64,000 nucleotides of DNA from Clostridium sp. (GTDB lineage: Bacteria; Bacillota; Clostridia; Lachnospirales; Lachnospiraceae). The notes beneath the pieces are model-generated. The model was not told where the DNA came from, ran no database searches, and was given only the letters and a program-made list of their open reading frames with translations. The stretch is from NCBI GenBank assembly GCA_023664385.1, contig JAMPFU010000001.1, positions 110,918 to 174,917 of the forward strand, in the 5' to 3' direction. The first letter of the stretch is position 1. Every line of letters starts with the position of its first letter. Of this stretch, positions 18,157-26,484 are shown one piece after another. A program made the position numbers and the translations under genes.

Positions 18157-18948
18157 TTATTTGTTTTGGAATGGAACAACCTTTAACTTCTTTTCCTTGT
18201 CTTTCTCAAGGAAGTTGCCCATACCTGCTTTTTGATCCTCTGTCTCAAAGCAATCACCAAAGAGCTTCTCCTCAATAACGATAGCCTTGTCCATGTCAAC
18301 CTGCAAACCGTCATTGATAGCCTTCTTACAGTTTCTCACTGCAATTGGTGCATTTGCCGCAATGCCTGCTGCCATCTTCTTTGCTGCAGGTAGTAATTCC
18401 TCCTGCGTATATACTGCATTCACAAGACCGATTCGGAGCGCCTCATCAGACTTTATATTTCTTGCAGTATAAATCATCTGCTTCGCCATGCCTGCACCCA
18501 CAAGTCTTGCAAGTCTCTGTGTACCACCAAAGCCCGGTGTAATTCCAAGTCCAACCTCAGGCTGTCCAAACACTGCGTTATCAGAGCAAATTCTTATGTC
18601 GCAGCTCATGGCAATCTCGCATCCGCCGCCAAGCGCAAATCCGTTTATGGCTGCTATAACAGGGATAGGGAACGTCTCAATCTTTCTAAATACGTCATTT
18701 CCCTTTTTGCCAAATGCCTCACCCTCTGCCTTCGTGAGTGTTGACATCTCACCGATGTCCGCACCTGCAACAAAGGATTTTTCACCTGCTCCCGTAAGTA
18801 CAATCGCCCTTGTAGTTTCTAAATCAATTCCGTCAAATGTAGCCTCAAGCTCCTCAAGCACCTGACTATTTAAAGCGTTAAGTGCCTGTGGTCTGTTTAT
18901 TGTAACTACGCCTACAAAGCCTTCCTGCTCATAAGTTATAAATTCCAT
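18157..18948 (-). CDS. crt: Crotonase (3-hydroxybutyryl-CoA dehydratase)
   Basis: 263 residues, a normal enoyl-CoA hydratase/crotonase length. FVAGADIGEM and NGFALGGGCEIAMSCDIRI form the oxyanion-hole region, and FGQPEVGLGITPGFGGTQRL carries a catalytic glutamate. It dehydrates 3-hydroxybutyryl-CoA to crotonyl-CoA. Located between thl and hbd in the butyrate operon. No anomalies. Confidence 0.95.
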   Translation of the reverse strand: MEFITYEQEGFVGVVTINRPQALNALNSQVLEELEATFDGIDLETTRAIVLTGAGEKSFVAGADIGEMSTLTKAEGEAFGKKGNDVFRKIETFPIPVIAAINGFALGGGCEIAMSCDIRICSDNAVFGQPEVGLGITPGFGGTQRLARLVGAGMAKQMIYTARNIKSDEALRIGLVNAVYTQEELLPAAKKMAAGIAANAPIAVRNCKKAINDGLQVDMDKAIVIEEKLFGDCFETEDQKAGMGNFLEKDKEKKLKVVPFQNK

Positions 18949-18986
18949 CTGTTTCTCCTTTTTACTCTATAGAACGTTACCGCTCC

Positions 18987-20168
18987 TTAATCTCTCTTGA
19001 CGATTGTTGCACAGCCCATACCGCCGCCGATACAAAGTGTTGCAAGACCGTTCTTTGCATCCTTTGCTTCCATCTCATGGAGAAGCGTAACAAGAATACG
19101 ACAGCCTGATGCTCCTACAGGATGTCCAAGTGCGATTGCACCACCGTTAGGGTTGAGCTGCTTTGCAACATCAATTCCAAGGTCCTTGCCAACTGCAACA
19201 GACTGTGCTGCAAATGCCTCGTTTGCCTCGATGATGTCGAAGTCCTCAATCTTCATGCCGGTTTTGTCCATAACCTTCTTTGTTGCTGCAACAGGTCCGA
19301 TACCCATGATGGATGGGTCAACACCTGCCAGTGCTCCTGCAACCCATGTAGCCATTGGCTTAACGCCAAGCTCCTTCGCCTTCTCCTCGCTCATTACAAC
19401 GATTGCTGCTGCACCGTCATTGATGCCTGATGCATTTCCAGCAGTAACATATCCGTCAGGATTGATTGTGCGAAGTCGTGCAAGTCCCTCCATTGTAGTA
19501 CCAGGACGTGGTCCCTCATCCTTCTTAAACTCGATTGTCTCTTTCTTCTTCTTAATCATTACAGGGACAATTTCCTTATCGAAAGCGCCTGCTTCCTGCG
19601 CTGCAACTGCCTTATTCTGGCTGTTTACTGAAAACTCGTCAAGCTCCTCACGGGTAAGCTTCCACTGCTGGGCAATATTGTCGGCAGTCTTAATCATATG
19701 GTAATCATTGAATGCATCCCAAAGAGCATCATGAACCATTGTATCAACTAACTTTCCGTCATTCATTCTGTAACCGTAACGACCCTGCATAACAGCGTAT
19801 GGTGCCATTGACATATTTTCCATACCGCCTGCAACAACAATGTCAGCCTCGCCAGCCATAATCATCTGTGCTGCCATATTTACACAGTTAAGACCTGAAC
19901 CGCAGACTACGTTTATGGTTACCGCAGGAACCTCAATAGGAAGTCCGGCTTTAATAGATGCCTGACGTGCAACGTTCTGACCTAAACCTGCCTGAATAAC
20001 ACAGCCCATATACACCTGATCAACCGCTTCCGGTGCTACACCTGCTCTGTTTAATGCCTCTTTAATAACGATTGCACCAAGCTCCTGTGCAGGAGTTGTA
20101 CTAAGCGAGCCCCCCATAGTACCGATTGCTGTACGACATGCGCCTGCTAAAACTACTTTCTTTGCCAT
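18987..20168 (-). CDS. thl: Acetyl-CoA C-acetyltransferase (thiolase)
   Basis: 393 residues. The nucleophilic cysteine is in [12 protein letters not shown] (about residue 88), the histidine in GHPVGASG and the second cysteine in CIGGGMGCA near the C-terminus. It condenses two acetyl-CoA to acetoacetyl-CoA, the entry step of the butyrate operon, of which it is the first gene. GGAGG lies before the ATG. A sigma-A promoter is about 95 bp upstream. No terminal butyrate enzyme (but or ptb-buk) is in this window. Confidence 0.96.
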   Translation of the reverse strand: MAKKVVLAGACRTAIGTMGGSLSTTPAQELGAIVIKEALNRAGVAPEAVDQVYMGCVIQAGLGQNVARQASIKAGLPIEVPAVTINVVCGSGLNCVNMAAQMIMAGEADIVVAGGMENMSMAPYAVMQGRYGYRMNDGKLVDTMVHDALWDAFNDYHMIKTADNIAQQWKLTREELDEFSVNSQNKAVAAQEAGAFDKEIVPVMIKKKKETIEFKKDEGPRPGTTMEGLARLRTINPDGYVTAGNASGINDGAAAIVVMSEEKAKELGVKPMATWVAGALAGVDPSIMGIGPVAATKKVMDKTGMKIEDFDIIEANEAFAAQSVAVGKDLGIDVAKQLNPNGGAIALGHPVGASGCRILVTLLHEMEAKDAKNGLATLCIGGGMGCATIVKRD

Positions 20169-20195
20169 TGTTTAAAATTCCTCCATCTTTTTTTT

Positions 20196-20215
20196 ATTTG
20201 AACTCCACGTCAAAT
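20196..20215. promoter_or_regulatory. Inverted repeat in the thl leader
   Basis: ATTTGA and TCAAAT, separated by 8 bp, lie between the promoter and the ribosome site of thl. It could be an operator. It does not match the Rex consensus (TTGTTAAN4TTAACAA), which controls butyrate genes in other clostridia. Weak evidence. Confidence 0.3.
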
Positions 20216-20261
20216 ACGCCTTGTTCTGTCTAAGGACATACCCCTCGACACTGATATGCCT

Positions 20262-20290
20262 ATAATATCATATTTAGGTCTATTTCGCAA
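20262..20290 (-). promoter_or_regulatory. Promoter of the butyrate operon
   Basis: Minus-strand TTGCGA (20285-20290) and TATTAT (20262-20267) are 17 bp apart, followed by a leader of about 85 nt to the thl start. Confidence 0.7.
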
Positions 20291-20302
20291 CAGATTAACC
20301 TC

Positions 20303-22288
20303 CTACTTTTTCTTCTTTTTATGAATGTTTCTTATTGTTTTTTTCTTCCTTTTTCCGTCGCCGTTTTTCATATTTTCCTTATTTTCCGTAAAACCTCCTC
20401 CATATTTTACATTGTCTGCACGATGCCCTTCGCCGTTTCCTTTCCCGTGTGCCTTGAAAGCCTCATCATTTTTTCTTGGACGAATCAGACATTTTTTATC
20501 GTACCCTATCAGGTCGGTTCTTTTTGCAATGACAAGTGCCTCATGTACAAGGTCATAATTCTTAGGGTTCCGGTACTGGATCAGTGCCCTCTGCATTGCC
20601 TTTTCGTGGGGCGACCTGGGAACATACACCTCCTCCATCGTCCTCGGGTCAACCCCTGTATAATACATGCAGGTGGAAATGGTTGACGGTGTGGGGTAAA
20701 AGTCCTGCACCTGCTCAGGCATGTAACCCAAATTCCTCAGGTACTCCGCAAGCTTAACTGCATCCTGCATCGTTGACCCGGGATGTGAGGACATAAGATA
20801 AGGAACCATATACTGTTTCATGCCAAGCTCCTCGTTTATTTTTTTGTACTTGTCACAAAACGCCTGAAATACATCATTTCCCGGTTTTCCCATCTTTCTC
20901 AGGACATTGTCGGAAACATGCTCCGGCGCCACCTTAAGCTGACCACTCACATGATATTTACAAAGCTCATAAAAAAATTCATCATTTTTATCTGCCATAA
21001 GATAGTCAAACCGTATTCCCGACCGTATAAATACTTTTTTTACGTTTGGCAGCTCACGCAGCTTTCTTAAGAGTCCAAGATATGAGCTGTGGTCTGCAAT
21101 CAGATTTTCACACGGCTTTGGAAAAAGGCACTGTCTGTTTTTACATACACCGTATTTTTCCTGCTTTTTGCATGCCTTTACTCTGAAATTTGCCGTCGGT
21201 CCACCCACATCATGTATGTAGCCCTTAAAATCAGGCTCCCACACCATTTTTTCAGCCTCCTGCAATATGGATTTATCACTTCTTGTCTGTATGATTCTTC
21301 CCTGATGAAAGGTAAGGGCACAGAAGCTGCAGCCTCCAAAACAGCCCCTGCTGCTTACCAAGCTGAATTTAACCTCCGATATGGCAGGCACGCCGCCAAG
21401 TGCTTCATAGGAGGGATGATATGTCCTTTTATAGGGCAGTGAATACACCCTGTCCATCTCATGCTCCGTAAGGGGTGCCGCAGGCTTGTTCTGAACAACA
21501 TACATATGGTCATTGTATTTTTCCACAAGTGCTTTTGCAGTATAGTGGTCTGTATTTTCATACTGTATTTTAAAGCTTTTTGCATAGTTAATCTTATCAG
21601 CTTTTAGCTCATCATAGGCGGGAAGCTCTATATAATCATAGGCATTTTCCAAGCTTGTTGTCCGATATGCCGTACCCTCAACAAAGCATATATCCTTTGC
21701 CTCGATGCCATTGTCAAGTGCTTCTGCAATCTCAACAATCGCTTTTTCCCCCATTCCGTAAATTAGTATATCAGCCTGAGAATCGATAAGTATGGAATGC
21801 TTTATGTGATTAGACCAATAATCATAGTGGGCAAGCCTTCTAAGGCTTGCCTCAATGCCCCCTATAATGATAGGAACATCCTTATATTTTCTTCTTATAA
21901 GATTACAGTACACCACAGTCGCATAATCAGGTCTTTTCCCCATTACCCCACCCGGAGTATAGGAATCATGCTCCCTCTTTCTTTTGGATACGGAATAGTG
22001 ATTTACCATGGAATCCATGTTTCCGGCAGTTACAAGATATGCGAGACGCGGTCTGCCGTATATATCTATGCTTACAGGATTTTTCCAATCCGGCTGTGAT
22101 ATGATTGCAACCTTATAACCGTATAGCTCCAGCATACGGCTTATGATTGCATGCCCAAAGGAAGAATGGTCAACGTACGCATCCCCTATGACATAAACAA
22201 AGTCGGGCTGCTCCCATCCTTTAAGCTCCATTTCCTCCCTGTTTAAAGGGAGAAATCCATCATCATACTCATAATCAAATTTATTCAT
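20303..22288 (-). CDS. YgiQ family radical SAM protein
   Basis: 661 residues. The N-terminal part is the YgiQ-type region (FLPLNREEMELKGWEQPDFVYVIGDAYVDHSSFG; IIIGGIEASLRRLAHYDYW). The radical SAM cluster is CFGGCSFC, about residue 316, followed by HQGR and DVGGPTANFR. The C-terminus is a basic tail (KRKKKTIRNIHKKKKK). YgiQ proteins are widespread in anaerobes and their substrate is not established. It stands alone between the butyrate operon and mreB. Length fits the family. Confidence 0.93.
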   Translation of the reverse strand: MNKFDYEYDDGFLPLNREEMELKGWEQPDFVYVIGDAYVDHSSFGHAIISRMLELYGYKVAIISQPDWKNPVSIDIYGRPRLAYLVTAGNMDSMVNHYSVSKRKREHDSYTPGGVMGKRPDYATVVYCNLIRRKYKDVPIIIGGIEASLRRLAHYDYWSNHIKHSILIDSQADILIYGMGEKAIVEIAEALDNGIEAKDICFVEGTAYRTTSLENAYDYIELPAYDELKADKINYAKSFKIQYENTDHYTAKALVEKYNDHMYVVQNKPAAPLTEHEMDRVYSLPYKRTYHPSYEALGGVPAISEVKFSLVSSRGCFGGCSFCALTFHQGRIIQTRSDKSILQEAEKMVWEPDFKGYIHDVGGPTANFRVKACKKQEKYGVCKNRQCLFPKPCENLIADHSSYLGLLRKLRELPNVKKVFIRSGIRFDYLMADKNDEFFYELCKYHVSGQLKVAPEHVSDNVLRKMGKPGNDVFQAFCDKYKKINEELGMKQYMVPYLMSSHPGSTMQDAVKLAEYLRNLGYMPEQVQDFYPTPSTISTCMYYTGVDPRTMEEVYVPRSPHEKAMQRALIQYRNPKNYDLVHEALVIAKRTDLIGYDKKCLIRPRKNDEAFKAHGKGNGEGHRADNVKYGGGFTENKENMKNGDGKRKKKTIRNIHKKKKK

Positions 22289-22368
22289 ATGCTTCTCCGT
22301 AAAAATGCAAACTGCTTTTTGTCATTTTCTTATGTTGATATATTTTAACGCTGCCATGCCGTATGCAT

Positions 22369-23361
22369 TTAATTTTCCCGCAGCCTTACATACTTTCTTG
22401 CAGTTCCCGCTCCCTTTGCCACAAGCAGCTCAGGCGATTCAATTTTAGCTGCCTTTACTCCAAGCCTTTCATCAAAAAGCTTATCGATTCCGTATATCTT
22501 GCTTCCCCCGCCGGTTAAAATAATACCGGATTCCGAAATATCGCTTGCAAGCTCAGGCGGAGTTACCTCAAGCACACGTTTAACGGCATCAACAATCTGC
22601 TCTGTTGCTTCTGAAACTGCCTCCATAATCTCTGAGGATTTAACCTGGAGCTTTGTGGGAAGTCCTCTTACAAGCTCCTTCCCCTTTGCATATCCAACCG
22701 CATCCTTCTGTCTTGGATAGACCGAGCCGATTTCAAGCTTCAGTATCTCCGCTGAAACATTACCGAGCAGTATGTTATGACGTTTTCTCAGATACCTGAT
22801 AATTGCCTCGTCAAAATCCTCCCCACCAATCTTTATGGATGTCTCATTTTTTATTCCACCTCTTGAAATAACGGCAATATCAGTTGTTCCGCCGCCGATA
22901 TCAACAATCATATAGCCCTTGGCACTATCAACATCCACGCCTGCACCTATGGCTGCCGCAAAGGGTTCTTCCAGTATATAGACCTCCTTTGCCCCCGTTC
23001 TGTAAACTGCGTCCTCCACAGCCCTAATCTGAACCGGCGTTATACCGCTTGGAACACAGACGCATATATTTGGCCTTCCCCATATTTTTCTCTTTTGCAT
23101 GGCATTTCTCACAAAGAGCTTTAACATACGCTCCGTAAGTGTATAATCAGATATGACGCCATTCCTGATCGGCCGTACAACCTCTATGCCCTCAGGTGTT
23201 TTCCCCATCATTTTTTTAGCCTTATTGCCAACGGCAAGTATCTTTTTGCTTCTAGGCTCAAATGCAATTACAGACGGCTGGTTTACAACAATTCCCCTGT
23301 CCTTCATATAAATAACCGTATTTGAAGTGCCTAAATCTATTCCTATGTCTATATTTATCAA
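22369..23361 (-). CDS. mreB: MreB/Mbl-type rod-shape actin homologue
   Basis: 330 residues. The start is taken as a TTG at 23361 because GAGGAAAAAGCA directly precedes it and the product then begins INIDIGIDLGTSNTVIY, as MreB proteins do; no ATG fits. Actin phosphate loops are present: GIDLGTSNT, VDIGGGTTDIAV and LTGGGSKIYG, with EEPFAAAIGAG between. It polymerises under the membrane to guide cell-wall synthesis. mreC and mreD are not beside it, which suits an Mbl/MreBH-like paralogue; which paralogue cannot be told. Confidence 0.93.
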   Translation of the reverse strand: MINIDIGIDLGTSNTVIYMKDRGIVVNQPSVIAFEPRSKKILAVGNKAKKMMGKTPEGIEVVRPIRNGVISDYTLTERMLKLFVRNAMQKRKIWGRPNICVCVPSGITPVQIRAVEDAVYRTGAKEVYILEEPFAAAIGAGVDVDSAKGYMIVDIGGGTTDIAVISRGGIKNETSIKIGGEDFDEAIIRYLRKRHNILLGNVSAEILKLEIGSVYPRQKDAVGYAKGKELVRGLPTKLQVKSSEIMEAVSEATEQIVDAVKRVLEVTPPELASDISESGIILTGGGSKIYGIDKLFDERLGVKAAKIESPELLVAKGAGTARKYVRLREN

Positions 23362-23452
23362 TGCTTTTTCCTCTATTCGTAAAATAATCCACCGACTACT
23401 ACACACTAGCAAAATTTTTATTTTTTTGAAATCTCAATAGTACAAAGTGCCT

Positions 23453-23547
23453 TCGTCACTTTTCATGCTGCCACAGCTTTCATGGCACTTTGGACGAATC
23501 CTGCCGAATTAAGAAGTCGGTGCCATAAATAATTATAAGCACCGACT
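23453..23547. terminator. Hairpins after the charged-helix gene
   Basis: Two stem-loops lie between the charged-helix gene and mreB. AAAGTGCC/GGCACTTT encloses a second small stem (about 23455-23502). AGTCGGTGC/GCACCGACT follows, with a T-run on the plus strand after the right arm. They may end transcription of the upstream gene or be repeats. Confidence 0.45.
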
Positions 23548-23564
23548 ATCATTTTTTCAATATA

Positions 23565-26447
23565 TTATTTAAAATCTTCAGCTAGTAAATATTTCTTGGA
23601 AATACCCTTCTGCTTTTCTCTGTCCTCACATTTAAGGAGCGCATCGTCAACAGTTTTAAGCATTCTGTCAATGTTACCGCTTTCCATCGCCATAAGAAGG
23701 CTTCGGAGTGTTCCGTCTATGTCGTCTGTCTTAAAGCCTCTCTGTGAGATATACCCCTTTGCAATTGCAATCATATCAGCCGTAGAAATTCCAAGCATAT
23801 TCACGCTGTATTTAAATGTTCCGTTTTCAGGCTTTGCACTATCCATGAGTCTGTCAATGGAACTTGACTCACCCGTAAGTATAATTACAATATTATTTTG
23901 CTCAGGTCTTGAAAGTTTTATAAGCTCATTCAACCTATCTGCCGCTATAAGACCTGCATTTTCAACAACAAGGCATCCATCCTTAAGCTTCGTCATTGCA
24001 TCTGCAAGCTTAACCTTATTGAGTGCAGCAGCCTTTATCTTTGCAATTGTCTTAGCTTTACAGATTGCCATATCATAGAAGCTTCTTGCAAAATCCTCTC
24101 CTACGCTTGTAAGGCCAAAGCCATGCTCACCCTTAAGTATTACATTTCTTGACTCCTTCGGATCATTTGCAATACTGTTAAATGTATCAATAATCGGAGC
24201 GGATATGCTGTCTACCTTTGTATATTTCTCAAGGTAATATGCTGCCATCGGAAGCTTTCCGTCCTCTGACGGCATCGTAAGATCAAGCTTAATGTTATCT
24301 GCTTCCTCTGCTGCCTTTAAGGCTTCCTCCTCTGCCTTCTTGGCAGCCTCAAGAATCTTCGCAGCCTCCTCGGCTTTCTTGCGGGCAGCCTCCTCAGCTT
24401 TCTTTGTTTCTTCTTCTAACTTCTTATGGGCTTCCTCATCAGCCTTACGTTTTGCCTCCTCGTCTGCCTTACGTTTTGCCTCCTCGTCCGCTTTACGTTT
24501 TGCTTCCTCTGCTTCGGCAGCTTTCTTAGCTTCTTCCTCTGCCTTACGCTTTGCTTCCTCCTCGGCTCTCTTAGCTTCTTCCTCTGCTGCCTTTCTTGCA
24601 TTTTCCTCTGCCTGCTTACGAGCCTCCTCTGCTGCCTTTAAGGCTTCTTCCTCTGCCTTCTTGGCAGCCTCAAGGATTTTCATTGCCTCCTCTGCCTTCT
24701 TGCGGGCAGCCTCGGCAGCCTTCTTAGCTTCCTCCTCAGCTTTCTTCTTTGCCTCAGCTTCAGCTTTCTTCTTTGCTTCTTCCTCAGCTTTCTTCTTTGC
24801 TTCCTCCTCGGCTTTGCGTTTTGCTTCCTCCTCGGCTTTGCGTTTTGCTTCCTCCTCAGCCTTGCGTTTTGCTTCTTCCTCAGCTTTACGCTTTGCTTCC
24901 TCCTCAGCCTTACGCTTTGCTTCTTCCTCTATACGTTTTCTGCTTTCCTCTGCCTGTTTTGCAGCTTCTTCCTCTGCCTTTTTAGCCTCCTCAAGGATTT
25001 TCGCAGCCTCCTCAGCTTTCTTGCGAGCTTCCTCCGCTGCCTTTAATGCCTTATCCTTTGCCTTGGCTCTTGCTTCTTCCTCGGCTTTCTTACGAGCGTC
25101 CTCTGCTGCCTTCTTGCGGGCTTCCTCTGCTGCTTTCTTGCGAGCTTCCTCTGCCGCCTTCATTGCAGCGTCCTTTTCAGCCCTCTTACGTGCTTCTTCC
25201 TCTGCCCTTTGCTTTGCGGCAGCCTCAGCAATTCTTCTTTCACGCTCAGCAGCCTTTCTTTCTGCCTCCTCAAGCTTAGCCTTTTTACGAGCTTCCTCCT
25301 CTGCCTTTTTCTTTGCTTCTTCCTCGGCTTTCTTTGCAGCTTCAGCTTCTGCTTTCTTCTTAGCCTCCTCTGCTGCCCTTGCAGCAGGATCCTCCTTTTT
25401 AGCTGCCTCATCGCCATAGTTTGCAAACTTCGATAACTCTGCTCCCAAAGCATCATCATCGTCATTATCTATGTCGTACATGCTCTTGACATCATTTGTC
25501 GCCGTCTTTCTGTTCGGAACAATGTTAATCTCATCTTCGCCATTTTTCGTACCAGACTTTGGCGTTTCGGCTGTCTGCCAATTTGTTCCGTTGGAAATTA
25601 CAGTCGTATCTCCATCCTTTACAAATGTTGTCGTATCATCCTTTTCGCTGTCATCAGCTATAACTGTTACGCTTCCATCACTACCGGTAAGCTTTGTAGG
25701 CTGAAGTCTTGCCTTTTGTTCTCTTAAATAGCTGTCATCCTTTGATGGAGCAGCAGAGCTTCCTGCCATTTTCAGCTTAGGCGCTTCCTCAGTTTTTGGT
25801 TTAGGCTCCTCTTTCTTAGTGGTCTCATCTGCACCTGCAATTTTAAGCTTACCTGTGGTAGACTTAGCCCCAGCACCATCAGAGCCTGTATTAAGCTTTA
25901 ATCCAAGTCCGCCTGATGATTTAGCTGAACTTTCAGTACTATCGGCTGTTACTCCTCCAAGTCCACCTTCAGCTTTATCACCAAGTCCGCCTGTTCCTAC
26001 TCCACCAAGCGTCTTTCCTGATTTATCAGGCTGAATATCGACGCTCATTCCAAGTGAGGACTCCTCTGTCTTATCTGCAGTTTTCTTCTTTTCTTCTGCC
26101 TTGACAGCTTCTTCCTTTTTAGGTGCCGCGTCAGCCTTGCTTTCTTCCTTACTTTCTGCCTCTGCAGCTTCCGATTCGACTTCTGCTGCTGGAGTCTCCT
26201 CCTCAAACTCAATACCTAACTCAGCCGCATGCTTTTTTCTCTTTTTCTCCTCGATTTTAGCAAGATCTTCGGCTGACAAGGTCTTATACTTCGGCTTTCC
26301 ATCCTCAGATTTATTTGTTGTAACAGTTTTTCCGGATAACAGCGCATTTTCCTGCTCTTTTTTATTTTTTGCAGCCTTTGCAGCCTTCTCCTTTTCAACC
26401 TGTGCCCTTACAGCAGCAATCAATGCTTCTCTTTGATCAATAGCCAC
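23565..26447 (-). CDS. Giant charged-helix protein with degenerate AAA+ domain
   Basis: 960 residues. About 1-330 is low-complexity with Gly/Ser/Lys stretches. About 350-720 is almost pure Glu/Ala/Lys/Arg helix with an eight-residue repeat (EEEAKRKA), similar to TolA or single alpha-helix proteins. The last 230 residues look like an AAA+ fold, but the Walker A loop reads GEHGFGLTS with Leu in place of Lys, and the Walker B strand reads CLVVENAG. A sensor-like IVIILTGES follows. So it is probably a non-hydrolysing AAA+ relative. No signal peptide or membrane segment. It follows the acidic TPR-like gene by 37 nt, suggesting they act together. Function unknown. Confidence 0.82.
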   Translation of the reverse strand: MAIDQREALIAAVRAQVEKEKAAKAAKNKKEQENALLSGKTVTTNKSEDGKPKYKTLSAEDLAKIEEKKRKKHAAELGIEFEEETPAAEVESEAAEAESKEESKADAAPKKEEAVKAEEKKKTADKTEESSLGMSVDIQPDKSGKTLGGVGTGGLGDKAEGGLGGVTADSTESSAKSSGGLGLKLNTGSDGAGAKSTTGKLKIAGADETTKKEEPKPKTEEAPKLKMAGSSAAPSKDDSYLREQKARLQPTKLTGSDGSVTVIADDSEKDDTTTFVKDGDTTVISNGTNWQTAETPKSGTKNGEDEINIVPNRKTATNDVKSMYDIDNDDDDALGAELSKFANYGDEAAKKEDPAARAAEEAKKKAEAEAAKKAEEEAKKKAEEEARKKAKLEEAERKAAERERRIAEAAAKQRAEEEARKRAEKDAAMKAAEEARKKAAEEARKKAAEDARKKAEEEARAKAKDKALKAAEEARKKAEEAAKILEEAKKAEEEAAKQAEESRKRIEEEAKRKAEEEAKRKAEEEAKRKAEEEAKRKAEEEAKRKAEEEAKKKAEEEAKKKAEAEAKKKAEEEAKKAAEAARKKAEEAMKILEAAKKAEEEALKAAEEARKQAEENARKAAEEEAKRAEEEAKRKAEEEAKKAAEAEEAKRKADEEAKRKADEEAKRKADEEAHKKLEEETKKAEEAARKKAEEAAKILEAAKKAEEEALKAAEEADNIKLDLTMPSEDGKLPMAAYYLEKYTKVDSISAPIIDTFNSIANDPKESRNVILKGEHGFGLTSVGEDFARSFYDMAICKAKTIAKIKAAALNKVKLADAMTKLKDGCLVVENAGLIAADRLNELIKLSRPEQNNIVIILTGESSSIDRLMDSAKPENGTFKYSVNMLGISTADMIAIAKGYISQRGFKTDDIDGTLRSLLMAMESGNIDRMLKTVDDALLKCEDREKQKGISKKYLLAEDFK
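24290..25380 (-). repeat. Tandem coding repeats of an EEEAKRKA octad
   Basis: The DNA contains runs of a 24-bp unit, clearest at 24424-24500 (three DEEAKRKA copies) and 24820-24930 (several EEEAKRKA copies). A longer block (AKILEAAKKAEEEALKAAEEA) also recurs about three times. The repeats are in frame and could vary in number between strains. Confidence 0.8.
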
Positions 26448-26484
26448 TTATTTTGCCTCCTTTCAGTAACCCTACCGTCAAGAA

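Noticed and set aside
23453..23520. Possible shared repeat with 60748-60830, both beginning ACAAAGTGCC and containing AATCCTGCC
   Set aside because: Only about ten bases agree at each end and the middle differs; too weak to call a family from two sites.
24290..25380. CRISPR array
   Set aside because: The repeats are continuous, in frame and coding, with no unique spacers. No CRISPR array was seen elsewhere.
24292..25419. A 375-residue plus-strand frame rich in Ala/Ser/Phe opposite the charged-helix gene
   Set aside because: It is the reverse-strand shadow of the AAG/GAA/GCN-rich repeat; composition is a mirror of the real gene and there is no ribosome site.
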